IMG/VR virus record: IMGVR_UViG_3300009104_000069
Coordinates: 1 to 33,544 of that record
Strand: one strand, 5' to 3'
From: a virus
DNA: 33,544 nt
Under the pieces are notes generated by a model, which saw only the letters and a program-made list of their open reading frames with translations, made no database searches and was not told the origin of the DNA. Made by a program: the position numbers and the translations under genes. Shown one piece after another: positions 1 to 5,771 of the stretch (the stretch's first letter is position 1; each line of letters begins with the position of its first letter).

Positions 1-119
1 CGGCCAAATACAAGAACGGTAAGAAGAAAAACGGGTACTTTATTTATCGTTTAAAAACAGCCGAAGAGGTTGGCCAAATCCTGAAACCGGACTTCCGAAA
101 CTCGGATAAAAATATCCCA
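1..119. repeat. Terminal direct repeat, left copy (circular closure)
   Basis: These 119 bases are identical to the last 119 bases of the window. The replication gene that runs off the right end continues in frame here, so the repeat marks circular closure of a roughly 33,425-bp molecule. A length of 119 equals a k-mer size used by some short-read assemblers. It is therefore more likely an assembly overlap than a physical terminal repeat, although a circularly permuted or terminally redundant virion genome would give the same picture. Confidence 0.95.
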
Positions 120-872
120 AACTCGGATAAAAATATCCCAGATCGGGACGTAGAAATCCCAAACTCGGACAAAAATATCCCAGTTTCGGACAAAAAAATC
201 CCAAACTCGGATATTCAACCCACCTCAAACCCAGTCATAGCAAGGGATAGCGCCAAGTCCTCTAACTACTCTTCTAACTACTCTTCTAACTACCTCCCTA
301 ACTACACGGGGGGTGGTAAGGAAAGAATTGATCAAGAGGGTAATTATGATGATCGATTACTGTCATCTATCGCCCGATATTGGGCCGAGTCGGGTGAATT
401 AAATGCTAACGGTTTACCTGAACGACAAGCCAACTCAGCCCAAGTGGAACAGTTGATCGATAGTATCAGGAAACGCACCCAAATCGATGATCAATCCTTA
501 ATCGCTTTCTGTATCAGTCTGTTCAAGAAATCAACCGAGGCTGACGGGTTGGGCTATTTCATCAAGGCTTATAGTGGCCAACAACTGTTAGCTGAGGCTT
601 TGGCCAATCGGGACGGCCAACTCAGGCGACGGGCCGAGATAGAGAAAACCAGGCAGATGTTGGCCACTGATAAATATCAGCGGGGCGAGAAGGTGCATAA
701 AACGATGGATGAACTCATGTCGGGTTCAGGTTCAGCGGTGGAAACACCGAGGGACAGGGCCAGGGCTGAACGGGTGGCCCGTATCACGGTGGATCAAGGG
801 GTTCAACCCTCGATAGAGTCAACCGAATCGGTAGGCAGTTTGACTCAAGGCTTGGGGTTCCAACGTGAATAG
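1..872 (+). CDS. Replication initiator (phage O-like), C-terminal part; gene starts at 33158
   Basis: This is the continuation of the gene that begins with GTG at 33158. The reading frame is open from base 3 to the TAG at 870-872, and the joined gene encodes about 379 residues. The N-terminal part (33158 entry) looks like a winged-helix DNA-binding domain. Residues 123-163 are a heptad repeat of the type NSDKNIP, encoded by 21-bp direct repeats, and residues 176-191 are an SNYS-type repeat encoded by 12-bp repeats. A helical C-terminal region follows, with a charged, low-complexity tail. Lambda O has the same plan: DNA-binding domain, repeats of the origin inside the gene, then a partner-binding domain. 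Origin binding is inferred from this layout and from the neighbouring annealing-protein gene. No helicase loader is recognisable nearby. Confidence 0.7.
   Translation, partial: AKYKNGKKKNGYFIYRLKTAEEVGQILKPDFRNSDKNIPNSDKNIPDRDVEIPNSDKNIPVSDKKIPNSDIQPTSNPVIARDSAKSSNYSSNYSSNYLPNYTGGGKERIDQEGNYDDRLLSSIARYWAESGELNANGLPERQANSAQVEQLIDSIRKRTQIDDQSLIAFCISLFKKSTEADGLGYFIKAYSGQQLLAEALANRDGQLRRRAEIEKTRQMLATDKYQRGEKVHKTMDELMSGSGSAVETPRDRARAERVARITVDQGVQPSIESTESVGSLTQGLGFQRE
99..221 (+). repeat. Iteron-like array, 21-bp direct repeats inside the replication gene
   Basis: Five head-to-tail 21-bp units lie at 99-119, 120-140, 141-161, 162-182 and 183-203, with a partial sixth from 204. The first two are identical. 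The shared core is CTCGGAYAAAAATATCCC, with substitutions in units 3 and 5. The period is one helical turn times two, and the array lies inside a replication-initiator gene, as in lambda O. It is therefore a good candidate for the origin's initiator-binding sites. The same DNA encodes the NSDKNIP heptads. Confidence 0.7.
258..305 (+). repeat. Four tandem 12-bp repeats downstream of the iterons
   Basis: Four 12-mers run head to tail: TCCTCTAACTAC, two exact TCTTCTAACTAC, and CTCCCTAACTAC. The top strand is pyrimidine-rich. They lie 37 bp after the last partial iteron, in the same gene. Short tandem repeats next to iterons are usual for origin unwinding regions, but these are not strongly AT-rich, so the role is uncertain. 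Confidence 0.6.
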
Positions 873-1029
873 AGAATCTCAAGCCCTGGCCAAGATCGGG
901 TTAACGGCCTGTTCAGAGAACAAAACACAGATGGATATTATCAAGCAGTATTTTGAACGAATATTGCGGAATTTAAACAGATTGGAGAAACAGCTAAAAA
1001 ACGATGGCAACCAAGTTAGTCAAGATTGA
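865..1029 (+). CDS. Small protein of unknown function (54 aa)
   Basis: A GTG start at 865 overlaps the end of the replication gene (stop 870-872), and the TGA at 1027-1029 lies inside the start of the next gene (1004). The product is about 54 residues, polar and mostly helical. Its second half (IIKQYFERILRNLNRLEKQ) could form an amphipathic helix. There is no clear ribosome site, so it may depend on translational coupling. I do not recognise the family. It fills the only gap between two tightly packed genes, which is the main argument that it is real. Confidence 0.45.
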   Translation: MNRESQALAKIGLTACSENKTQMDIIKQYFERILRNLNRLEKQLKNDGNQVSQD

Positions 1030-2068
1030 AGATATTACCATCGATTATGCTGTCAACGTGTCGCGGCCTGAAGGTTTAGACTTGACAGTGCTGGCCCAAT
1101 ACGCTGAAGCGATGGACAACGGGGCCAATTTCCCGCCGATAGTGGTTTTTGATGATGGGGCTAAGAAATGGTTGGCCTCAGGGTTCCACCGTTTGGCGGC
1201 GGCTGATTCGATTGGCTGGGCTGAGTTTGAAGCCGAGGTCCGTACTGGCGATAAAACCCAAGCGATTAGACACGCCTGTTCAGACAATGCCGAACACGGT
1301 AAACAGCGCACCAATCAGGGCAAACGGCAGCAAGTCGAACAGATGCTGAAGCTAGAAGGTGAGTGGAGCGACAGGCAGATCGCCCGTTGGTGCCAGGTTA
1401 GCAACAGGTTTGTTAGTAATCTGAGAAATCTCACTGTGAACGTTCACAGTGAGAACCAGGAAAATTATACTGGATGTTCATCCAGTATCAATCAACAACG
1501 AACTTATGTAACCAAACATGGAACGGTTTCCACTATGAGGATTGGCAATATAGGCGGCCAGCCGATTACCTTGGCGGCTGCGCCTACGGCTGTCAACCCG
1601 CCTGACTGGTATCAGTCCTCAGAGTCCGATGATTGGTGGACACCGCAATGGTTGTTTAATCGGTTAGATCGAGAATTTAATTTCGAGCTTGATGTTTGCG
1701 CTTCACCTGATAACGCTACCTGTCAGAACTATTACAGTCGTCAGGATGATGCCTTGCAACAAGAATGGACTGGTATCTGTTGGATGAACCCGCCTTATGG
1801 CCGTACTGGTGATCAGAGTATTTATGACTGGATGGCCAAGGCCCATCAATCGGCCCAGCAGGGGGCGACAGTGGTTTGCCTAGTGCCAGCCCGAACCGAT
1901 ACCGAATGGTGGTGGCATCACTGTTTAGAGGCTGAAATACGGTTTCTGAAAGGCCGGTTGAAGTTCTCTAATTCGGACAACAGCGCCCCGTTCCCGTCAG
2001 CGGTGATTATTTTTCGGCCTGGTTTGCCTGATACTGGCCAAGTCAAATGGTGGAAAGTAGACAAATGA
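1004..2068 (+). CDS. ParB-like domain fused to phage DNA N6-adenine methyltransferase
   Basis: This is a 354-residue fusion. Residues 1-140 resemble the ParB/Srx nuclease-like fold: a start of the type VKIEDITIDYAVNVSRPEGL, then PPIVVFDDGAKKWLASGFHRLAAA, then a helical part ending in a helix-turn-helix-like segment (SDRQIARWCQVSNRFVSNL). After a linker of about 50 residues, residues 208-340 match the phage DNA_N-6-adenine-MTase (Dam) family: DDWWTPQWLFNRLDREF, FELDVCASPDNA, and the catalytic NPPYG motif. The N-terminal domain probably guides or regulates the methyltransferase, since no ParA partner is visible. The likely role is adenine methylation of phage DNA, for protection or for marking the origin. 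The target site cannot be read from the sequence. Confidence 0.85.
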   Translation: MATKLVKIEDITIDYAVNVSRPEGLDLTVLAQYAEAMDNGANFPPIVVFDDGAKKWLASGFHRLAAADSIGWAEFEAEVRTGDKTQAIRHACSDNAEHGKQRTNQGKRQQVEQMLKLEGEWSDRQIARWCQVSNRFVSNLRNLTVNVHSENQENYTGCSSSINQQRTYVTKHGTVSTMRIGNIGGQPITLAAAPTAVNPPDWYQSSESDDWWTPQWLFNRLDREFNFELDVCASPDNATCQNYYSRQDDALQQEWTGICWMNPPYGRTGDQSIYDWMAKAHQSAQQGATVVCLVPARTDTEWWWHHCLEAEIRFLKGRLKFSNSDNSAPFPSAVIIFRPGLPDTGQVKWWKVDK

Positions 2069-2175
2069 CGTTTGCCCAGCATTTGAGCATCGGGGCCAAA
2101 GGCGAAGAGTTAGCCAAAGCCTGGTTGATCCATTATGGGCATACGGTAATCAGTGATTTAACAGCAAATAATTGA
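2065..2175 (+). pseudogene. Truncated nuclease-like (YraN/UPF0102-like) N-terminus, 36 aa
   Basis: The ATG at 2065 overlaps the previous stop (ATGA), so the ORF is positioned as a translated gene. After 36 residues it stops at TGA 2173-2175. The start, SIGAKGEELAKAWLIHYGHTVI, has the G-x-x-G-E-x-x-A pattern that opens YraN-like PD-(D/E)XK proteins. The catalytic D and E-x-K part is absent. The following AP2 gene is in the same frame and the frame stays open between them, so the fragment may have been cut off by arrival of that gene. It could instead be a genuine small protein. Confidence 0.4.
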
Positions 2176-2220
2176 AAGTCCAATCCTGGAACCGGAGAAC
2201 CGAGAGGTGCAACAAGTTTT

Positions 2221-2481
2221 ATGGTAAAGAAATACAATTACGTCAAGAAACGGAAACGCAAAAACGGGCATCGATGGGAAGTGCGGATTCGGATCGACGG
2301 GCGTCAGCAATATGTTGGTGTTTTCGATGACGAAGTTGAAGCGGCTGAAGCGGCAGATCATCACTTGTTGACTGTTTTGGGGGCCGAGGACGTGTTAGCC
2401 CAACGACGACCGCTGAATTTTCCGCACAAATATCGGGTTGTCCAAAACGATTTAGGTGTGCCGGTACTAGAAAAGAAATGA
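2221..2481 (+). CDS. Stand-alone AP2/ERF-type DNA-binding domain protein (86 aa)
   Basis: After a lysine/arginine-rich start, the protein reads as one AP2 domain: HRWEVRIRIDGRQQYVGVF, then DDEVEAAEAADHHLLTVLGAE, then the closing LNFP. These are the hallmarks of the three-stranded sheet plus helix that binds DNA in plants and in phage homing endonucleases. In phages, AP2 domains are usually attached to an HNH nuclease; no HNH motif is present here. A GAGAGG ribosome site lies 14 bases upstream. It may be an architectural or regulatory DNA-binding protein, or the remains of a homing endonuclease. The end overlaps the next start (ATGA at 2478). Confidence 0.75.
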   Translation: MVKKYNYVKKRKRKNGHRWEVRIRIDGRQQYVGVFDDEVEAAEAADHHLLTVLGAEDVLAQRRPLNFPHKYRVVQNDLGVPVLEKK

Positions 2482-2744
2482 CTAAACCCGAACTCAGCTC
2501 GACTTCGCTTCGACAATTGCTGACTGAGCGTAAGGCTTGGGAACTGTTGCGATTGGTTTATCACGATCAGCCCAGCAAGTCAGACATTAAGCGATGGGTG
2601 CTTAATATGTGTGCCGAGTCGGTGGCGACTGACAGGCCGTTCTATCAGGCCGCTGCAGATATGGCCAGCTTCGTTTTGAGTGATGATATTACGGCTGAAA
2701 GCGCCAGGTATCACCTTAACCGGCTGCCAGACGTTGAAAAATAG
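2478..2744 (+). CDS. Hypothetical protein (88 aa)
   Basis: The start overlaps the AP2 gene's stop by an ATGA, so the two are probably co-translated. The product is 88 residues, helical and soluble in character, with no signal peptide or membrane segment. It contains a tryptophan-bearing segment (KSDIKRWVLNMCAESVA). I do not recognise the family. It is the last gene before the terminator at 2813, so it closes the early replication operon. A perfect 10-bp inverted repeat spans its stop codon. Confidence 0.7.
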   Translation: MTKPELSSTSLRQLLTERKAWELLRLVYHDQPSKSDIKRWVLNMCAESVATDRPFYQAAADMASFVLSDDITAESARYHLNRLPDVEK

Positions 2745-2757
2745 CCATTTTCAACGT
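2731..2757. promoter_or_regulatory. Perfect 10-bp inverted repeat across a stop codon
   Basis: The arms ACGTTGAAAA (2731-2740) and TTTTCAACGT (2748-2757) are exact complements with a 7-base loop that contains the TAG of the preceding gene. No T-run follows, so it is not a standard terminator. It could be a protein-binding dyad, or an RNA hairpin protecting the 3' end of the early transcript. Confidence 0.5.
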
Positions 2758-2812
2758 AGTTGTTGATTCCGCTTGACATTAAATAGATAATTGAGATGCC
2801 AACTTCCTTCAT

Positions 2813-2840
2813 AGCCCCGACCCAAATCGGGGCTTTTAAT
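2813..2840 (+). terminator. Rho-independent terminator between early and late regions
   Basis: The stem AGCCCCGA (2813-2820) pairs with TCGGGGCT (2827-2834) around a 6-base loop and is followed by TTTAATTA. It separates the replication/modification genes from VRR-NUC and the late genes. It lies only a few bases before the ATG at 2846, so the late operon would need read-through or antitermination, or a promoter I could not identify. Confidence 0.75.
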
Positions 2841-2845
2841 TAGAG

Positions 2846-3187
2846 ATGCAGAATCGCAAAGAATCGCATTTGCAGACGGCAGTTGAACGGTTGTTACGGA
2901 TTTACGAGAAACGGGGTCAAGCCCTATACATCAAAAATAATAGCGGGGCGATCAAAACCGAAAAGCGGTTCGTCCGGTTCGGTAAAGTCGGATCTTCTGA
3001 TTTCTTGTTATTTATGCCTGATAAAACATATTTCCTGGAATGCAAATCAACCAAAGGTCGTCAGACAGATCGGCAAGCCGATTTTCAACGCCGTGTCGAG
3101 CAGTTGGGCCAGCATTACCAATACCTGATAATCAGAGAAGTTCGGCAAGTTTACGACATTTTAGAGGCTAAAGATGGATCAGTTTGA
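2846..3187 (+). CDS. VRR-NUC domain nuclease (PD-(D/E)XK superfamily)
   Basis: This 113-residue protein is the size of single-domain phage VRR-NUC nucleases. It has an N-terminal helix (ESHLQTAVERLLRIYEKRG), then KNNSGAI and RFVRFGKVGSSDF. The catalytic set is D52 in GSSDF and E65-x-K67 in FLECKS, followed by GRQTDRQADFQRRVEQLGQHY with the usual conserved Gln. Members are structure-specific or Holliday-junction-type nucleases, so a role in resolving branched DNA before packaging fits. No Shine-Dalgarno site is visible before the ATG, which sits just after the terminator hairpin. The end overlaps the endolysin start by 14 bases. Confidence 0.88.
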   Translation: MQNRKESHLQTAVERLLRIYEKRGQALYIKNNSGAIKTEKRFVRFGKVGSSDFLLFMPDKTYFLECKSTKGRQTDRQADFQRRVEQLGQHYQYLIIREVRQVYDILEAKDGSV

Positions 3188-3818
3188 TCGAATATTTCAG
3201 CAGATTATTAAGCATGAAGGAACAGCCTTCACTAATATTGCCCAGGACAAAGGTAAAGAAACTAAGTTCGGGCTGACTTTGGCCACCTTGCAGAAACTAG
3301 AAGCCTCGATGACGGCTGAACTGTTAGAGCAAATGAGCCAGACAGAAGCTAGGGGCTGGTATCTGCAACTGTATGTCGAATCCCGTTGCGATAGCTTGGA
3401 CCTGGATGACGAATCAAAGAATTATTATTTCGATATGTATATCAACGGCGGCCCCCGTATGGCCGGTTGCTGCCTTCAAGCTGCCATTAACCATCGGTTA
3501 TCGACTACGGATCAGAGTCAGTGGGTGGACGTCGATGGTGTGCCAGGCAATGCCAGTCGTGAAGCCTTGCGTCGAGTGGGCGGGGTTACTTGGTTAGAGT
3601 TAGCAATGCAACGGGCGGTGTTTTTTGTCAATAACGTGCTGAAAGGATGCCGCTATCGATGGAAACAGGGACAGGAACCTAACCGCAACGATCAAGAGAT
3701 TTTTTTGTATGGTTGGCTGAGACGCTGTTTTTTGTTGGCCGATGATGGCCGAACCGAGTTGAAGCAGTACGATAGCCAGCAACTGCGGGCCGAGTTGGAG
3801 CAACGCGGAGAATTGTAA
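3174..3818 (+). CDS. Endolysin, GH108 family N-acetylmuramidase
   Basis: This 214-residue protein resembles GH108 (zliS-type) phage lysozymes. Residues 4-36 carry the catalytic glutamate context FQQIIKHEG (E15), followed by DKGKETKFGLT, equivalent to the family's D-x-G-G-x-T-x-x-G-I-T. The middle has YINGGPRMAGCCLQAAIN, like the family's N-G-x-x-x-A-x-x-x-L-Q stretch. The C-terminal half has the W-rich DQEIFLYGWLRRC segment typical of the attached peptidoglycan-binding part. There is no signal peptide or SAR anchor, so release should depend on a holin, probably among the membrane proteins at 27-29.4 kb. It is unusual that the endolysin lies more than 23 kb from them. Confidence 0.85.
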   Translation: MDQFDRIFQQIIKHEGTAFTNIAQDKGKETKFGLTLATLQKLEASMTAELLEQMSQTEARGWYLQLYVESRCDSLDLDDESKNYYFDMYINGGPRMAGCCLQAAINHRLSTTDQSQWVDVDGVPGNASREALRRVGGVTWLELAMQRAVFFVNNVLKGCRYRWKQGQEPNRNDQEIFLYGWLRRCFLLADDGRTELKQYDSQQLRAELEQRGEL

Positions 3819-4274
3819 ATGAAAGCCAGTTACGACGCCAAGATCGGTAGAGAGTCAGATCGCGCTTTCGAGTATTTTTTACTTTATCGCGATATGCCGC
3901 CTCAATCGAGATCGATCCGTAAGTTGATGAAATTCGAGGTGAACGGAGAAAAAGCCCAGTTCACCACTTTGGGCCGATGGTCAACTCAATACGACTGGCA
4001 AGAGCGGGTAAGAGATTTTGACTTCCATTTAGCCCAGTTGCGGATGATAAAACTTCGTGAACAACATGAGGCCGAGAATCAAGAGTTCACTGAGAACATG
4101 TACCAAACTACTCGCGCTTTCCATAACGCGATTAACAAGAAATTAGATCATTTGGCTGGCCAGCCAGCGGCAGAAATGGCGGCTAACGAGTTACGTCAGC
4201 TAGCCTTGACTTTTGACATTACCAGCAAATGGTTATGCCAACTGATCGGCATTCAAGAGAGTAATAACAATTGA
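3819..4274 (+). CDS. Probable terminase small subunit
   Basis: This 151-residue protein starts directly after the endolysin stop. The first 60 residues have the pattern of small terminases with an N-terminal helix-turn-helix: FEYFLLYRDMPPQSRSIRKL, then TTLGRWSTQYDWQERVRDFD. A long helical region follows that could oligomerise. It would recognise the packaging site and pass DNA to TerL. The assignment rests on this pattern and on being the only TerS candidate. It is separated from TerL by more than 4 kb of methyltransferase and tail-fibre genes, which is not the common arrangement. Confidence 0.6.
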   Translation: MKASYDAKIGRESDRAFEYFLLYRDMPPQSRSIRKLMKFEVNGEKAQFTTLGRWSTQYDWQERVRDFDFHLAQLRMIKLREQHEAENQEFTENMYQTTRAFHNAINKKLDHLAGQPAAEMAANELRQLALTFDITSKWLCQLIGIQESNNN

Positions 4275-5425
4275 ATCATCTTGACCTGTTCAGTGGTATT
4301 GGCGGGTTCGGGTTAGCGGCTCGATGGGCAGGGCTGAAAACGACAGCATTCTGTGAAATTGATAGCTATTGCCAAAAAGTTTTGAATAAGCATTGGCCTG
4401 ACGTGCCGATTTACGATGATATTAGAGAATTTGGTAAAGAGAGATTAGAAAACGATGGAATATCAACAGATGTCGATTTTCTCACCGGCGGGTTCCCCTG
4501 TCAGCCATTCTCAGTCGCTGGACGGCAAAAAGGCCAAGACGATAACCGGCATCTCTGGCCAGAAATGTTACGAATTATATCAGAGATACGCCCAAATTGG
4601 ATCATTGGTGAAAATGTGTCTGGTTTCATCAGCTTGGCACTCGACGATTGTCTCGCTGACTTGGAAAGTCAAGGTTACAAAACAGAAACGTTTGTATTAC
4701 CAGCTTGTGCCGTCAATGCCCCGCACCGACGAGATCGAGTTTGGATTGTGGGCCACGCCGAGGAGCTTTCGAGCTATGAGCGGAAATATGACAGAACGGA
4801 TGGCTTGGAGGTCAGGGGGGGCAAAACCCTCAAATTTAGAGGAGCAGATAGCCCGGCAAATGTGGCGAACACCGGATGCCAATTGCGGGCGAGGGCCGAG
4901 TTCAGCCGAGCGAATGGATTGGAAAATAAAGAACAAAATGCCGATCTCGATCAACGATCAAGTACGCCACCCAGAAAAAATGTGGCCGACTCCCAACGGA
5001 TTGTGGCCCACGCCAAACACGATGGATCATCTGCCCCAAAGATCAGCCGAGAGTTTGACCCGCCAAGCCACCAGAAGCAGAGCAGGTCGAACCAAGCTAT
5101 CGAACTTGAGAGAGCAGGTCAATCCTGGCACAGTGAAAATGTGGAAGGCACTAAACGATCAAGTACGCCATCCAGAAAAAATGTGGCCGACTCCGACAGT
5201 CCAAGATTCAAAGAGCAACGGCTCAGAATCTCAACAGAAAAGGAATACCAAGCCTCTGAATGCGGAAGTTTCTGGGCAACTGAACCCAACGTGGGTAGAG
5301 TGGCTGATGGGGTACCCTCAAGGGTGGACAGACTTAAAGGATTAGGCAACGCGGTTGTGCCGCAAATACCTTATCAGTTAATGATGATGATTAAACAATT
5401 AAACCCAGCCATACGGGGGCAATAA
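4271..5425 (+). CDS. C5-cytosine DNA methyltransferase (Dcm-like)
   Basis: The TTG start at 4271 overlaps the TerS stop. The 384-residue product has the family motifs in order: HLDLFSGIGG (residues 3-12, cofactor site), GGFPCQPFSVAGRQ with catalytic Cys77, GENVSGF (113-119), NAPHRRDRVWIVG (149-161), and near the C-terminus RVDRLKGLGNAVVPQIP. Residues 165-335, which should form the target-recognition region, are polar and repetitive (VANTGCQ, VADSQ, VAHAKH, VADSD). A second long frame runs through codons 62-358, so this region is probably shaped by dual coding. The likely role is methylation of phage DNA against host restriction. The specificity cannot be read. Confidence 0.9.
   Translation: MNHLDLFSGIGGFGLAARWAGLKTTAFCEIDSYCQKVLNKHWPDVPIYDDIREFGKERLENDGISTDVDFLTGGFPCQPFSVAGRQKGQDDNRHLWPEMLRIISEIRPNWIIGENVSGFISLALDDCLADLESQGYKTETFVLPACAVNAPHRRDRVWIVGHAEELSSYERKYDRTDGLEVRGGKTLKFRGADSPANVANTGCQLRARAEFSRANGLENKEQNADLDQRSSTPPRKNVADSQRIVAHAKHDGSSAPKISREFDPPSHQKQSRSNQAIELERAGQSWHSENVEGTKRSSTPSRKNVADSDSPRFKEQRLRISTEKEYQASECGSFWATEPNVGRVADGVPSRVDRLKGLGNAVVPQIPYQLMMMIKQLNPAIRGQ
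4455..5345 (+). CDS. Overprinted gene inside the cytosine methyltransferase, +1 frame (296 aa)
   Basis: An 891-base frame starting at ATG 4455 lies wholly inside the methyltransferase gene, shifted by +1. Its product is not random-looking. It has repeated W-x-T-P motifs (LWATP, MWRTPDAN, MWPTPNGLWPTPNT, MWPTPTVQD) and ends with LNPTWVEWLMGYPQGWTDL. From memory, this tail is shared by many phage proteins encoded next to, or annotated as, DNA methyltransferases. The same bases that encode WVEWLMGYPQGW here encode VGRVADGVPSRV in the methyltransferase frame, itself a recurrent methyltransferase segment. A weak AG-rich site (AGAGAG) precedes the start. Function is unknown; a partner of the methyltransferase is one possibility. 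Confidence 0.6.
   Translation: MEYQQMSIFSPAGSPVSHSQSLDGKKAKTITGISGQKCYELYQRYAQIGSLVKMCLVSSAWHSTIVSLTWKVKVTKQKRLYYQLVPSMPRTDEIEFGLWATPRSFRAMSGNMTERMAWRSGGAKPSNLEEQIARQMWRTPDANCGRGPSSAERMDWKIKNKMPISINDQVRHPEKMWPTPNGLWPTPNTMDHLPQRSAESLTRQATRSRAGRTKLSNLREQVNPGTVKMWKALNDQVRHPEKMWPTPTVQDSKSNGSESQQKRNTKPLNAEVSGQLNPTWVEWLMGYPQGWTDLKD
4953..5194 (+). repeat. 41-bp direct repeat within the dual-coding region
   Basis: Bases 4953-4993 and 5154-5194 match at 40 of 41 positions (one C/T difference). Each encodes RSSTPPRKNVADS or RSSTPSRKNVADS in the methyltransferase frame and NDQVRHPEKMWPTP in the overprinted frame. The spacing is 201 bases, exactly 67 codons, so both frames are kept. It looks like an internal duplication. 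Confidence 0.85.
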
Positions 5426-5450
5426 GCGGGTATGGCCAAGGATAAGAATT

Positions 5451-5762
5451 ATGCAAATGAGTAGAACCGAAGCCACTAGAGCGGCTTTAGCCAACTCGGT
5501 TGGCACCTCTGGCCAGGCAGATGTTAATAGCAGTGTGTCAGCCATTGTTGATAACACCAACACCGTTAATCACGGCGTGGCAGTTAAGGCACTCAGCAGT
5601 AATACTGATACCGTTTGGGTTGGGCTGGAATCTTCGACTAGTGCCACTAATGGCGTCGAACTCAATCCTGGCGAAGGGGTTACGCTGAAGATCGATCAAC
5701 TGGCTAAAGTCTTTGCTTTCGCTACCACTGGAACCCAGAAGATTAGCTATGTGGCGACATAG
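5451..5762 (+). CDS. Small virion-like protein, probable beta-sandwich (103 aa)
   Basis: The start was chosen because AAGGAT lies 7 bases upstream of ATG 5451; the ATG at 5457 is too far away. The product is rich in Ser, Thr, Val and Asn with alternating hydrophobic residues. It ends in VWVGLESSTSATNGVELNPGEGVTLKIDQL and FAFATTGTQKISYVA, a pattern seen in small phage structural proteins that present a value plus a baseline beta fold. There is no membrane segment. It directly precedes the tail fibre gene, so a structural or fibre-associated role is likely. The exact role is not known. Confidence 0.6.
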   Translation: MQMSRTEATRAALANSVGTSGQADVNSSVSAIVDNTNTVNHGVAVKALSSNTDTVWVGLESSTSATNGVELNPGEGVTLKIDQLAKVFAFATTGTQKISYVAT

Positions 5763-5771
5763 GGGGCTGAG

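Noticed and set aside
99-221. CRISPR array
   Set aside because: The 21-bp units are directly adjacent with no spacers and lie in frame in a gene.
1045-1314. Minus-strand frame inside the ParB-methyltransferase gene
   Set aside because: It is a shadow of a confidently identified gene, with no ribosome site and no recognisable product.
2773-2801. TTGACA at 2773 as a late promoter
   Set aside because: No -10 box occurs at 16 to 18 bases; the GATAAT-like bases are only 7 bases downstream.
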